From: Sinonovacula constricta
Taxonomy: Eukaryota; Mollusca; Bivalvia; Cardiida; Solecurtidae
Assembly: GCA_007844125.1 (NCBI GenBank)
Contig: CM017557.1
Location: 63,316,174 to 63,380,173, forward strand
Length of the DNA: 64,000 nt
Direction of reading: 5' to 3'
Positions 1 to 13,241 of this stretch are shown here, one piece after another. The notes under the pieces are model-generated. The model was given only the letters and a program-made list of their open reading frames with translations. It was not told the origin of the DNA and ran no database searches. The translations under genes were made by a program, and so were the position numbers. Within the stretch, counting starts at the first letter, position 1. Every line of letters starts with the position of its first letter.

Positions 1-179
1 TTAGACGATAGTAACTTGATTGCTATGATTACTATAATTTGAATTCTACTGTTGTTGCATTTGTTGTCTGTGTAGAAGATACGATGATGATAATTATCAT
101 CATGATACAGTTGCTTTTGGTGTTGCTTCTGCTGCTGCTAATTATAATGATGATTTTGATAATGATGATGATAATGCTA

Positions 180-191
180 ATGATGATGATG

Positions 192-248
<57 letters not shown>

Positions 249-256
249 GTGATGAT
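180..256. repeat. (ATG/TGA)n trinucleotide microsatellite
   Basis: A nearly pure ATG/TGA tract with two single-base interruptions (tgatgg). It sits in a broader imperfect ATG/GATAAT-rich region running from about 84 to 345. Poly-Met, poly-Ser and poly-Ile frames through it on both strands are artefacts of the repeat, not proteins. Confidence 0.95.
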
Positions 257-360
257 GCCGATTCCACTACTGCTGCTGATTGGGATAATGCTGATGATGA
301 GAATGAGAAAAATGATGATGATGACAATGAGAATAAGAAGGGGATGAGGCGGAGTAGGAG

Positions 361-2285
361 GAGAAAAAAATAAGACGACCGTTATAAACTTACCCACAAC
401 ATGACATCCTGGTTGTGCCCAATGTGCGAAACTGGTGTGCATTGACAATGAGAAAATCAACACTAGCTGGCAAAACTTCCACATTGCGTCCTGGCATCTT
501 CGTTTTGATACATGTATATATGTCTTCTTTAAAACACTACCCATTAACACTATACAGCGAGCCCTGTTCAGACTCGAGAAAACCTCTTTGACTACTGGTT
601 TCATTTTCAATGTTACACGGTCGCTTTGCTTTGCTTTGCTTTAATACCGATTCCGTCAAGTAATCATAAAATTTCGTCAACGTTTTTCATTAGCATAGAT
701 TCCACACTCTTTTCGATATCAACATTCTCCATTGCAAGTCATTGGTAGGCAGATTCCTAAAAGTAAAACTCTTTAATGTCTATAAGTTTACTTACAACGA
801 CTTTAGTTTTCACGGACTTAAAATAGCGTCTTGTACTTTTTAAAAGTCTCGCTTTTTGTATCTTGGCAAATACTCCTTAGGTGGTAAATCCAGGTATCAC
901 TAAACCAGACTAGTCCTCAATATACAGCTCAACGCTTATTTATGAATGAAACGGAGAATTCCAATAGTGTGCGTTGAATCAAACCTCTGGCTATGTTTCT
1001 ACAGAGCATATGCCGTTCACTTTTGCATGGGAGAGGCTTATCCGCGCTGATTTCGTGTCCAGAAACCTAGAAAAATCAACAGTGATTATATTAACGTTTT
1101 CCCCTTTTAAACCTGTTTAGGAGAAAATATTTTCGAACCTACGAAAAGAATCTTTCCGCTATCTAGAGAAGTACAAACTTAATTGAAATCACAGCCGACG
1201 AAATGCTTCATGCCATTTCACTGGAGTCTCTACTTCTGTGAAGCCAATAAAATGTCTTTTACAGTGATTTACTTAACGTGGAATAGGGCCGTAGTATAGA
1301 CCTGTACGATAATTCTAAATTGTCAAAATGACACTTCCTAATGATATACCCGTTTTCGCTGTGAAGAATTACAATTTTAGCTCTATTTAAAAAAATCGAC
1401 CATACCTTGTTCAGATTAAACCGATGCGAATGGAAGTAGACCTTAGGTTTCAATTTCTAGTTCCTATCGAATACAGTCACTGTCGCTCGATTAGATGCTT
1501 AAGTATGTTTTACGGTAATGGGTGTCGTCCATTTAGTTGACGAGATAGGATCGTTGTGTTACTATTTAAACAGCACAAACATATACACATGCCCACGCCT
1601 TGTCTGCCTCCCTCAATCAAGGCCATAATTGCGTCACGTGTTATCGGCCAATTTCCTTTTAAATCAGTTACTAAGACATAAACGGTTTCTCTCCCACGTG
1701 ACTCAGCTTGCGTACAAACATTTTAGCATACAACTTAAATCAGCAACAGCCCTCGATCAGCACGACATGCAAGAGGGATTGAAATATAAAAGTACAGATA
1801 GCTATATTAAAGAAAACTGAATTGAGATTTCATGTTTAAAAGAGCTTTGTTTATATATAAAGCATTAATGAAAAGGCGCATAAGTGATGCTAACTACGTC
1901 CATTATATTGCTTACTTCGGTAATTTTTATAATAGATATTTTGAGTGATTATAACGTTAAACAGGATATAGTGTGCTAAACAATAAGTTTATTATAATAT
2001 TTAAATAAGAAAGTGCTAGTGCAATTTATGATAAACATGTAACAAACATAATAATGGAGCTCATAAGAGTCTTTAATCTTATTCCTGAAAAGTTTCTTTC
2101 TCTATTACATTTGCAAGAATAAGAAAACAATTACATATACTTAAAAGGTAATCTCTATAGCAACTTTTAGCATTTAGTCTAATATTTTCTTGTGTAGAAG
2201 AAGGTGAAAACTTCTTTTTAACATGTCCAAAAATAAAAAGAAACGTGTTGTATCGGGAACAAATCTTCTTATAATATAAACTTAA
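361..2285. other. Gene-free stretch, nothing recognised
   Basis: AT-rich unique-looking sequence. The only local structure is a (GCTTT)4 run at about 623-642. Short open frames here have low complexity or AT-rich codon content and show no domain. Confidence 0.6.
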
Positions 2286-2289
2286 TGTG

Positions 2290-2470
2290 ACTCTCCCCTG
2301 GCGATACGGTAAAGCCGCGAACATATCTATCCTCTGACTGCTTAGCCTCTAGTCGAGCAGGTTCGAGTCCCGTTCGGGCAAATGACTTCCCAGCTGACCA
2401 GCGGTGTGCCAGTAGTTCTACCCAAACAGCTGACATCAACCTCACATAAAATGGACGTCGCAAAAAAGGA
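2290..2470 (+). mobile_element. tRNA-derived SINE (family S1), degenerate copy
   Basis: A Pol III B-box-like GGTTCGAGTCC lies at about 2359-2369. It is followed by a central part containing accagcggtgtgccagtag and ttctaccca, and a tail with ggacgtcgcaaaaa and ggagtataattgg. The tail matches, with substitutions, the tails of the copies at 8692-8850 (minus) and 47703-47930 (plus). The layout of tRNA head, conserved centre and tail resembles the MetaSINE-type SINEs known from molluscs; that family name is my inference. I found no clear target-site duplication. Confidence 0.7.
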
Positions 2471-3200
2471 GTATAATTGGTTGCTGAGATTTATTTTTAT
2501 AAAATAATCGTAAATATATTAAAGTCTGGCGTATATTGTAGTAACGTAACCTTAAAGAAGACACTGCTCATAACTGACGGGTACTCGAATCCTTACACAT
2601 GTTTTGCATCGCACTTAAACGTGTGTGTTTGATAAGCACAGTTCAATTCAATTTCAATTTTAATTTAAATTCTGTTATATGATCTTCATGAAGTAACGTT
2701 TAACTTAATGTTCCTAAGCCTTTTTATTTGTGTTATTTTTTATTGTTAAGTTCTTGTAACATCTAGTCCCATCTTGTTTATGTATTCATGTATGAATATA
2801 AAATATATAGTATGACGGACAATCATCTGCATAAAGAAGTTTTGAAAAATTGTAGAAATACTTTATATAAAATACAACACGTGTCTGCATTACAAAACTA
2901 AATTATGCAGATGTGACTTTGATATAAACCAAAAGTAGGGGTGTTTATCGTCAGGATACTTAAATAGGTTATGTTTTTAGAAAGAAATCAACAATAATAA
3001 CAATGAAAACACTAAATACAAAATAATGTATGTATTGATACATAATGTGTATTATAAGCTATTTCTCCAGTATGTCCTCTTTAATTTCCATTTTGTCAAA
3101 GGTTTTATCAACCTTTGAAAGAACGAAAATTTGTAAAATGGTTACCATGGAAACATAAGAATGATAGTGATATGTTTATTTGTATTGTTGATGAAGCCCT
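2471..3200. other. Gene-free stretch, nothing recognised
   Basis: AT-rich sequence with no repeat or coding signal that I can support. Confidence 0.5.
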
Positions 3201-3221
3201 TAAACACGCTGGCATGCAGAA

Positions 3222-3690
3222 GACTTGTTTGGTAGAAAACACATCTAAACAACCGGATAAAGTAAGGGCTATTTCAGACACCAATTTGGCTCGCTAATTT
3301 TATAAAACAGATACTCTTATCCTTCCCAATGATAAACAGATTCAAGTACATGCTTAACCATAATCTATCACATATTTAAAATATTTGCATTGCAATATTT
3401 TGTATGAATATATTTTTATTATTCAAACATTTAACAACTGCTTAAATAAATATGCATTGGTTTACATGGCAACGTGAAACGAAAAAGTCATACATGTGCT
3501 AAAATGATAAAGGCGACGCCCTTTAACAAATTGACATAAATTAAGCTTGTTTGCCCAAAGCCCGTCTCAATACATCCAAACAGCCGGATCTAAAGTGGGT
3601 ACTTCAGACCTTAACTTGGCCTGTCAAACGTGACGAAATCCCAAATTCTAACCTTCCCCATTGATAAAACAGAATTTTGGGTGTGCTTTG
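3222..3690 (+). repeat. Local direct duplication, offset about 331 bp
   Basis: Two diverged direct copies lie at about 3222-3345 and 3553-3690. Shared landmarks are catctaaacaaccggat (3242) and catccaaacagccggat (3573), then a shared ttcagac, then atccttcccaatgataaac and accttccccattgataaaa. Neither copy is coding: an open frame in the first copy (about 3115-3297) is not kept in the second. Confidence 0.6.
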
Positions 3691-3700
3691 ATAACCAAAT

Positions 3701-6700
3701 TGCTATGACACCATCACAAAGTCATACGATACAAAAATTGTTTGGTTAGTTTTTGGACTCGATGTGTTTGATTATAGTTATTAATATACACTCATTTAGT
3801 ACTAAGTTTGTTAGTACCGTCATTAGCTTATAAATGGTTTGGTTTTCGTAGTCAAGATACTTAAAGTTATACATTTTAATGAGTCTAAAACTGAATGCCT
3901 TGTATCATTCAATGACGACATTCAATGACCACAGAAACCGATATTCTATTAAATGAACTTGGAATTATTTAGTTAACTAAAATAGTTTCATGATTAACAA
4001 ATTAAAATTGCAATTTTCAGGGTTAGTAAGAGAGGAAAATTTCTTTTGAAACAAAATAAGCCTGCAGCTATTTAATAGCCTTATTATCAACTACCAATAT
4101 AGATTTATGCAAAGCTATATTTTTATCCAGACGATTTTAATATCAGTGTAATTTTCATTGAAATCAACGCCCTATTAGTCGTCTCTTGTTAAAATTGAAT
4201 AAGTTTCTATTGATTTGAGAGTTTTTTTACTACAAAAAATTGAAGACACCCTGTATTTGGAAGAAAAATCAAATTTATAATCATACAGTTTTCAAATAAG
4301 AATATCATAATTTATTGCAAGATATAAGTTTTTACTACAAATAATAAATATTGTGAAAATGTCTAAACGATAAAGTTCAAAATTTTGTCAACAAAGCATA
4401 ATTATTACACAAACAACCCAGACTAATTGTTCATGGGAATAAAGTCAAAACGTTTTTGTAAAGAAATAACAACGTAATCTGTACAAGGTGTTCGAATTAC
4501 TTTGTTTCATTTATATTGCCCAAATGGCATATGAAACAATGTATTCCCTCTCCAAAATCTCAATTTTCTTAAGCATTACATTAAAGTTCACACGTTCTTG
4601 ATCAATAAATAGGGAGTTGATTGCTACAAAATCTAGCAACTTATATTCATGTACAACCATTTAATTTGCAATAAATCGTTTACTTTTCTAAAATGAAAAA
4701 TACGCCATACATGTTTTTATTTATACCTTTTTAAATGTTGACCTTTGTCAATAAATCAGTACTTTAAACTGTATTGCTTTATAACAACTGGATATTTCTA
4801 CATGTCTTTAATAGTGATCTTCATTCCGGCAAACATTCCCGAAAGTTGAAGAACGACTTGTTTCAACAACTTTACTAATCATGCACTAAACAATTCTGAC
4901 TGAAAACAAAATAAGTTTTTCTTGGGTGCTCAGGCAACATGTAAAAAATAATTCAGATAAAACTTTTTTGTTAACAACATATACATACATTCTATCATTA
5001 ACGTTACGAAATTGTGTGTGTATTTTTATAAAGCCCATACAAAAGAAGTTAAATTAGGTTCGCATCACAACATAAAAGCAATTAGTGAGCAAGCCTAATT
5101 GGCAAAATAATTCACGGAAACATATGAGACAAATTGTGCATTGCATTAGTATTGTGTTATGTTGGAGGAACGTCTCCGAAGCCGTAAAATATTTAAATGA
5201 AATTATACCAGCAACAACTAGCAAAAATATGTTGTTTATCGTACATATAAAGCCTTTCAATTTGATCATTTGCAATGTGTTTGTTCTATTTGCTGATAAG
5301 CATATACGAAGGAGGTAAATTGAATTGTGTGTTTTATTTACGGTGCGGTGACTGATTGAAGTTTAAAGATAAAACAGTTTGAAGGCTATGAAAAGGGTAT
5401 GTGAAGTACGCAAAATGAGGATGGATTTCAACGTTAAGGTAGACCATTTAATGTTTTAGAATGCATGATTTCATACTGCCTTGAATGATTTTAAAAATTG
5501 TTACAGGAAAGGCTATTTGAGAGCAACAGGCAACACTGTTTTTTCTTAAATATTTAGTATCATTGATGGATTCTTTGCTAAAGTTAGTTCCATGTTTTTG
5601 CTGCAAAGTGTTGGTTCTGCTTATAAAGCCTTTCACAAAAGGAACTAGATTCGATTTCTGTGTTGACTTCAATTTTTTTCGGAAATTAAATATTATTACC
5701 TAAGTTGCACAATTTGAGCCTGAAATGTTAAAGCTTAATGACATTAAACCAATTAAACGAGCAATTTTACCGTATTTAACGTTAAGTTTTACTTTAATTG
5801 TATCTCTGTACTTGGATATGCTAACATATACGGGACATCACAGTATTGATGAATATTTTATCGTTTTTCTCAATTCCACTAGGAGGGAGAAAACCACTTA
5901 GACTTACAAATATACCTGTTTTAAATGCATTTCATTCTTTATTTAAATTCAACAACTTGAAAATCAGCATATATCATCGGCAATCAAAAAGCCTCACCCT
6001 GCCTCCGAAAGCTGTGTTACTTGTCAAATAGGTAATGTCACATTTGTGACGAGTAAAAGCTGTTTTAATAGGATGATCTCAGAAGGGTCATTTCCATTTC
6101 TATAAAGCATGTCTACACGATTTAAAGTTTAGACGGTTTACTCGAGTATTACTGTTTCTAGAATTAAAAGTAAATGTGTTCTAATACTATCATATGGAGT
6201 CTACTTCAAGATAGTAAATTGCGTCCTTGATGCAGAAATGAGCATTTTAATCGAATTAAACTAGGAGAAAACGAGCTGCAATTGAAATATATATAGTTCG
6301 GTTAAAAAGTACAGAAGCAAATTGATTTTAAGATGTATTCATCTTCTTGTATTTACTTTGAAAACTGTGTATTACAAAGGCGAAAATATCATAAATTATA
6401 CTTTTGTACACCAAATCTAACTATATCTAAAGAAATAAAACATATGATATTAGTTTTACAAAAGAATTTTTAAAAATGCCGGTCAGACTGTTATTTTGGT
6501 CTGATTGTTCTGGATGCACTAGATTAAGATTTTATCTTCTACTGTTAATGAAATACCCAAATTCGACTACTTGTTATGATTGGTATATGCAAATAGCAGT
6601 GTTCTGGCAATTGACTGTTTGACAGCGACACCCAGGCAAAAATTACCATGGACCCCATCCCTCTAAAAAGAGAAGAACAATACAAATCGCCAATTTGTTC

Positions 6701-8690
6701 ACGGCCATTTTATCATGCAAATGTATTAAAAGTGTTAATGTTTCTACCACAGCCATAAGGTTTCATCATTCCCATATAGAGAGTGTTCCGATTTGATAAG
6801 AGGATTAAATCAGGTCATTAAAATAGTCAAATATAAACTTAATTTAATGTCATTAAAAAATAATACTGTTGATATATACATGTACCAGCATTTATATAAG
6901 TGACAAAACCTTTCAACCTTTTATTTCAGCTAATGGACTAAATCATTCATGATGAATAACGTCCTTTATTTAGATCTTTCGAAGTGCCAGCAATATAATC
7001 ATGTAATTGCACACTGTGTGTCAACATTGGTCTTACATAATTGGCATTATTTTAAGCGTTTCTATAGTGCTTTTGTTGCTATTGCCTTATGTTTTTGGAC
7101 GCACATTTCGCTTCAGTATTACATCAGCCAAATTCCTGTTTTCCGAAATATATTAATAGAAAAAAACGCGGTATAGTTATCTTATCGTCAAGAGCATGTA
7201 CGTTAAATTAGTTCTAGTCTTAAATAGTCTTTATTGTATTCTGTTTTACTGACAAAACTTATAAGTTCAAAACAAATAACATTAAAGATATTTTGCCATT
7301 TTGGCCAATTTCCTGTGTCATTTTGACTAATAAGTATTGGAAAAGTTTATTCGGATTATTTTAATATTTTCGGCATTTTGTCAGTTTATCTGTACTTATA
7401 CTTTCGACGTGTCTTAGATTTCTTTTTTAAATAACATGATAAAGATCTTGCATTTACAATATACGTTTTAAATACACATAGATAATATGTTTTACAAAGA
7501 CTTCCATCAATTGCTTTCAAAATGTAAGATTTTACGATTATGAAAACTACTTTTAAGCTTTTTCTTTTATGTTTTGCTCAAAGTTTAGGTCATTGTTTTT
7601 TATTTGTATGCTTCAAACATTTAACAGAATAATTTCTAATAATAATAATCGTTTCCTTGTTTAAGTATTAAAGCATCGTCGTTTGCCATTTAGATCATTT
7701 TCTTGAATGTGGAATTTGAAAATAGAAAAGCTCAAATATACAAAGTTAACAAATAAACAATCTGTTTTAAGATTTCGTTACTCGACCGATTGTATGTACA
7801 TATAAGTGTAAAGTATGTTTTGAAAATTTTCAACAGATTATACTAAAAAAATATTTTTGCAGTCAAAAATGGTAATATACAAACTGTTTTCTTTATAATC
7901 TAATTGCTGTACCTAATGGCTACATGTATGATGTAAAGTTTAATATAAATTCCTTGTAAACAATGAATATGCATGAAGCTGAATCTGTCGTCTTAAATGT
8001 CGAGCGCATTTTAATCTCTAGAGCCAATTTAACCCCTAATTTTTCAGACCGCCTTCGTAGGTATTTTCAAAATCCGACGCTCATCTTTATAAATCTCTGG
8101 TTGCGGGCACATCTAAATACAAGCGTGCCTTTTCTTACCAATATCAACCCTGTCCTTATCCAATTTATTCTCTGTCTCAGATCGTGACCTACTTAGACCA
8201 CTATTGACGATCCTGTGCATGACTTGTCCGTTTACTTTGCTGTAGTGAGTTTCCATGAGAATAAAAAACATAATCTTGCAATTTTTTATGTTGAAATTCT
8301 GTCATTTTGGTCAGTCGTGAATTAAATGAGCTATATCATTGGTATGCAATATATCAATGGCATGTAAACAGTAGACTTCAAATAATATAAATGTTATTTA
8401 TTATGTTAAGTGAATTGGTTCTCTAGTTAAATGAATTGGTGCTTTTACCAAAACTCTATTATCTACATCAAATGACACGTTAATATGTCCGAAAAAATCC
8501 TCATTTTATATAAACAAAGGTCACAAATATTACTAATGTATAAAATGTTATTATTATAGTATGGACTGCAAATTTGTTTTTGTGATATATGTGATTGATA
8601 TGACACATTGTTATTAAGTTTTATGTTTTAATTGCATTGGTTCATAAAAACAGACTGGATGCCATTTTAAATACATCTTAGCGACAAATT
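3701..8690. other. Long gene-free stretch, nothing recognised
   Basis: About 5 kb of AT-rich sequence. Open frames (for example near 5085-5318, 6949-7176 and 7963-8187) are short, end in random places and show no family signature, paralogue or splice-site framing. I see no repeat family here. Confidence 0.5.
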
Positions 8691-8691
8691 A

Positions 8692-8850
8692 TGATCATTA
8701 TGGCGATGTCCACTTATATTGGCTGAGGTAGAACCCAGACAAATGTCCGTGTGGAACAACCATTTCACATTAAATCCTTCGCCCTGGGCGGGACTCGAGT
8801 CCACGCGGTGGTGAGAGGCTAAGCGAACAGATGAAGACAATGTGATGAAA
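8692..8850 (-). mobile_element. SINE family S1, copy on the minus strand
   Basis: Read on the minus strand it has a B-box-like ggactcgagtcccgc in the tRNA-derived head, then a centre with ggttgttccacacgg and gggttctacc, then the tail ggacatcgccataatgatc. That tail matches ggacatcgccaaaatgacc of the copy at 47703-47930. The 5' end of the head is uncertain. Confidence 0.7.
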
Positions 8851-9004
8851 CACTCAATGTTAAAATTTGCTAGTGTCTTCATTTAACATTTGCCAACGCA
8901 AGCAATTGTTCCTTGATACACAAATAGTGAGTTTTTAGCAGTTCACAAATAAATAATACCTTATAACATATCACTCGAATAGAATGTAAATGTTAATGTT
9001 TTAA

Positions 9005-9200
9005 ATGCCCTTTTGCCAACTGACTGTTTCTAGCCGGTTATAGGTTTGCTCAATTTCATACAATGTTTCTTCAGAGTGTTGTAATTCACTCTTACATTAA
9101 ACTGGCATGTTTATGCCTATGTTTTGTGCTTTTCAACTTTAATATATTGTGACAATACTCAACGGACCTTGTAATATTTTCTTTTTCCATATTTTCTTCT
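9005..9200 (+). repeat. Dispersed repeat R1, diverged copy
   Basis: Landmarks in order: ttttgccaactgactgtt, a decayed GGCGGTAACTG region, an actggcatg...tatgcctatgtttt section, and ttaatatattgtgacaatactc near the 3' end. These match, in the same order, the clearer copies at 20642-20870 and 62949-63163. Confidence 0.5.
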
Positions 9201-10064
9201 CGAATAACTATTATTTAAAAAATGTCACAAAGGAATTACAAAAGTGCTTCTTTTAAAAATGCAGTTTTTTTCTTTTTAAAACTTAAGTATACTTTGTCCT
9301 TTGAACGATATATATCAGCCGCAGTTTTAACACAATGAAACAGAAACAAGGGGAGCGGCTTATTGATATCTTGTATTCCGGATCTTCTACTGTACAAAGC
9401 TGTTTAAATATTCTCATTGCGTAATGTACAACACCTGCCAAGCCAAATAAAGTGTTATTTGTAACTATAAATTATATAAAGTTCTGCATTATATAGGCAG
9501 AGATGCATTGTCATAAGCCTAAGTTAATAAATACCAGTAATAAAAGTCTGTCGTTAAAATAGTGTAACTTAACAAATTCGAAAAGTATTTTATCTGTTTT
9601 AGCTGTTAATACATTATGATGTGTCCTCCAGTCCTGAGAAAAAAACTTTTGTACTTGAACGATTAACTGTACTTTTAGGGTTGAAGATACTGTCAGGTGA
9701 AAACGTTTCATTGTGTGTGATTAGTTTTGGTTAGTTGGTTAGGATTATATGCAATCAAAACAAATTGAAAAAGAAATTTTGACAATATCGTGATCGTGAT
9801 CACATTAAAGACATTAAAGCATTTTTATTTACGTGCACTTCTTCGTCATTCATGAATGGAAGTTTACAAATAATGCCTGAATTATCCACATTGATGTAAC
9901 GTTAGACAATATAACATCATTCAATCAATATATGATTGCCGTTGCTTTTGCTCTGAAGGCATCTATTACTGTAATGGATATGTCATCAGTAAAATAAAGA
10001 ATTACACAGACAGTTCAATCACAACTTTAATATTTTGATCATATTAATTCTGATTATAATGTTC

Positions 10065-10074
10065 GTGTTGTTGT

Positions 10075-10110
<36 letters not shown>
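10065..10110. repeat. (TTG)n microsatellite
   Basis: A TTG/GTT tract of about 46 bp that yields a spurious poly-Val frame. Confidence 0.95.
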
Positions 10111-10398
10111 TATATAATTTTCTCTTGCAGTTGATTTTTTTCAAACACATAAAGTTATATTATATTCAGTATAGTTTACAAACATACAAAACATTAAGGC
10201 GACAGACTCACTTAATATTACTTGATTATCATAAAACCTTAAGTCTCATTAGGATGACATTTTGCTAGTCACTTACCTAAGCACCGCTGGTAGCAAACCG
10301 ATGTCTACGCTTCCTCGATTCCTTCAATAAAATTAGTTTCAATGTCGCTATATATCTTAGCTTAAAAAGTATTATTTATTATAAATATGTGCTTACGT

Positions 10399-10416
10399 TT
10401 ATATATATATATATAT
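10399..10416. repeat. Short (TA)n tract
   Basis: About nine TA dinucleotides in AT-rich DNA. Confidence 0.8.
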
Positions 10417-10704
10417 CTTCATCGCTGTTTATCCTCTTAATAGAAAGCTTTCAAGATTCAACAGCAAAAGTTTCGTTTGCAACAAAACATAATATTAATG
10501 TCCCTTGTTGTTTGAACATTCGACGGAAACTCATGGGTAAAATGTGAACTCAGGGAATGTCTCTGAATACTTAAAGTCTCCTTGGTGAGCTTTACAAAGA
10601 TAAATATAATGTTAAAGTTAGGATAAACTTAAAACACAATTTACATATATAAGATGGTTTAACATTACTTTTACAATGTATGTCATACAAGACACAAATA
10701 AAAG

Positions 10705-10815
10705 GTGCACCTTACAACTTACTGGCATGTGAATACCTTTGTTGTGTGCCTTTTCAGATTTAATATATGGCGCAGTACTCATATGACTGTCCTGTTTTTC
10801 TATTGTTTTTAAGTC
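10705..10815 (+). repeat. Dispersed repeat R1, 3' fragment
   Basis: It has actggcatgtgaatacctt, then tgtgccttttcagattt, then aatatatggcgcagtactca. This is the order of the R1 3' half. The 5' half (GGCGGTAACTG) is absent. Confidence 0.55.
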
Positions 10816-12770
10816 GTGTTTAAAAATGCACTTTTAAAGTTTCATATCTGTTATTTTATAACTGCCAATACTATAATGAGCGTTTATACAGGTATTATCG
10901 TATTAGTGAGATATGCAGTAGGACGTGTGACATTGCCTAAATAAGATGTACTAATTTTCCTTTTCATTGCATTAATATCCCACGAGTAATTGCCTATTAC
11001 ATATTCACAATAACCTATATTTAGAAAACAGTCAACTAGTAGACTGATGTGTACAAAACATGTCATTATTCATTGTTTTACTTCAAGTAACCTTATGGCA
11101 TGAACTAACACTAAGCACTTACCGTCCCTAATGTACGATTTAATTCACGTTTTTCGCAGTGGCCGAGTTGTACAAGTTTCCATTTCTAGAAGCCTACTAA
11201 CAATATTAAAACTCGTGATTAATAGCCGGTTATGGCTGCGGGTATTGCAGTTTAACTGTTCTATCACTATTCCTGTCACACAACTTTCAGTTTTATTAAT
11301 AAAAACCAATAAAGATTCTATCTTCAGCTGAGCCGTCACATTTTCAGTTCTTAAAAGAACTTTATTTTCAGTTCGAAATACCAGAATTACATTACAATGG
11401 TTAAATTGTCTTCATATACAAAAATTACAAAGAAAATTATATGGCTTATGTATAGTCTCTTTATTAATTTGAGTTGTTATTGTTGTATTTTCACTGATAA
11501 ACATTAAAAATTATCAATACAAAACGTTATTTCAAAGAAATAAAATAAATATGATTTTTAAAAAAATAATGATCATTACTCATCATTTAGCTTGTGTACA
11601 TCTGCGTAATAAAAATAAAATACTTTAATTTTTCAAAGTTTGGCATCTTTTACTCACATATCTAATCGACATAAGATAATAAATAAACTGTTCTGTGTCT
11701 TTGCAGGTTACTAGATAATAATTAATGGTCCTTCCAAAAACTAAGAAAAACAGACACAAAATTATGTTAGTAATTGCCTAATGCAGGACAACGTGGGTTA
11801 TCTGTCACGTTTACTGTTAATGAAACTATCACAAACAAGTCTTTTTTATTTCATTTTATCCTAAATCTGACCATTCATAACGTGTCAAAACCGTTTCTCG
11901 TGTTGTTGTTTTTTTCAGCAAATCAAAGGCATGTCCATTCTTTTATTTATTTTACTTATCATTTTTCTTTCAAACTATCGTATACATCCTTTGTATTATT
12001 AATGCAAAATATTTTTTGTGTGTTAAATCCCACTTCCTCTAGTCAGCAGATTCTCATATTGACAATACAACAAGATAAAGGACTGGTCGATGCTACAGGA
12101 TCAAAAGCAAACTCATAAAATGCCAAGATATTGTTATATTTGTGAAGTAGACTGATTTTAAAAGGTTAACATGTTGACAAGTTTGATAAGATTTTAGGCA
12201 TTCATAACTTTTTAAAACCGTTTTGTATTTTATTAAACAGAAATTGATGAAGTCTGCTAATACATAGATCGTGAATTACGATGTCATGCATTACATGTAA
12301 GTTGCATTTACAAAACTGACATACAGAAGCATTAGATGGAGATACAAACTGTATATAATGTCCTTAATATTTAAAAAAAATATTATTCTGCCTCAGCTAT
12401 ATGAGTAATTCCAGACTTTCGCAATATTTAACAATTGTTTGAAAGAAAGACTGGCGAAAGTGTATCGCATTTAATATTTTGTGTTTCGTGCTATGTATCT
12501 AGCGAAAGCTTTTACCACTTATGAACAATTTCTTACTTAAATTGTTACTAAATTCACAAGGCCCCAGACTGGTTTAACATTATTATAGAAAACCATTGAA
12601 AAGAGTTAGTTAATACATACTTTTTTGAAACTATTATTGTATGTGACGATGTTTGATGTATTAATGGTAATTGTTAAGTGAACAATATTTGGGTACACGG
12701 TGTATAAAAAACATTTTAATGCATTTAATCTTGTCAGATGTTTTTTGTGCTTGTTGAAATTTTGAGCTTT
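10816..12770. other. Gene-free stretch with one diverged duplicated segment
   Basis: About 11070-11340 resembles about 19285-19490. Shared landmarks are cttatggcatgaact / cttacggcatgaact, then acaatattaa, then a gctgcgggtatt / gccgtgggtata pair. Otherwise nothing is recognised. The open frame near 11774-12118 has no domain and low-complexity content. Confidence 0.45.
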
Positions 12771-12773
12771 TAA

Positions 12774-12868
<95 letters not shown>
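12774..12868. repeat. (TA)n microsatellite
   Basis: An almost uninterrupted TA tract of about 95 bp with one G interruption near its left end. Length is likely to vary between individuals. Confidence 0.97.
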
Positions 12869-12872
<4 letters not shown>

Positions 12873-13241
12873 AATTTGCTATATCACACATCTGACGTAG
12901 ACAATACCTGTTCTTAGCAGAAATTAATCAATTACATGTCAACACACAAAAGCAAACGTGCAATTTTTAACATGCTCACACAAGATGACGATTTTTATTT
13001 TTAACGTTATGAGTGAGCAGCTTAAACCTTGCTGACAATACTTATCCAGTGTCAATTTACCATGTCTTGGCATTTAAATAGCATTGAAAAATACGAGCGT
13101 TGATTAAATCTATTATTAATCCTTCAGTTAAGCTTATGCTTATGCTAAAGTTATTTACATGAGAGACTTTGCGATCTTGATTATGATAACAATTGTCGGC
13201 TATATAATTATACAGCAGATGACACTTCATGATTTATGTAT

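Noticed and set aside
39..347. Poly-Met, poly-Ser and poly-Ile open frames on both strands
   Set aside because: They are translations of the ATG microsatellite and its degenerate flanks.
7963..8187. 74-residue open frame as a retroelement fragment
   Set aside because: Looks mildly protein-like, but no motif is recognised in any frame on either strand.
11774..12118. 114-residue open frame
   Set aside because: Phe/Ile/Leu-rich chance frame in AT-rich DNA; no domain, no flanking splice logic, no paralogue.
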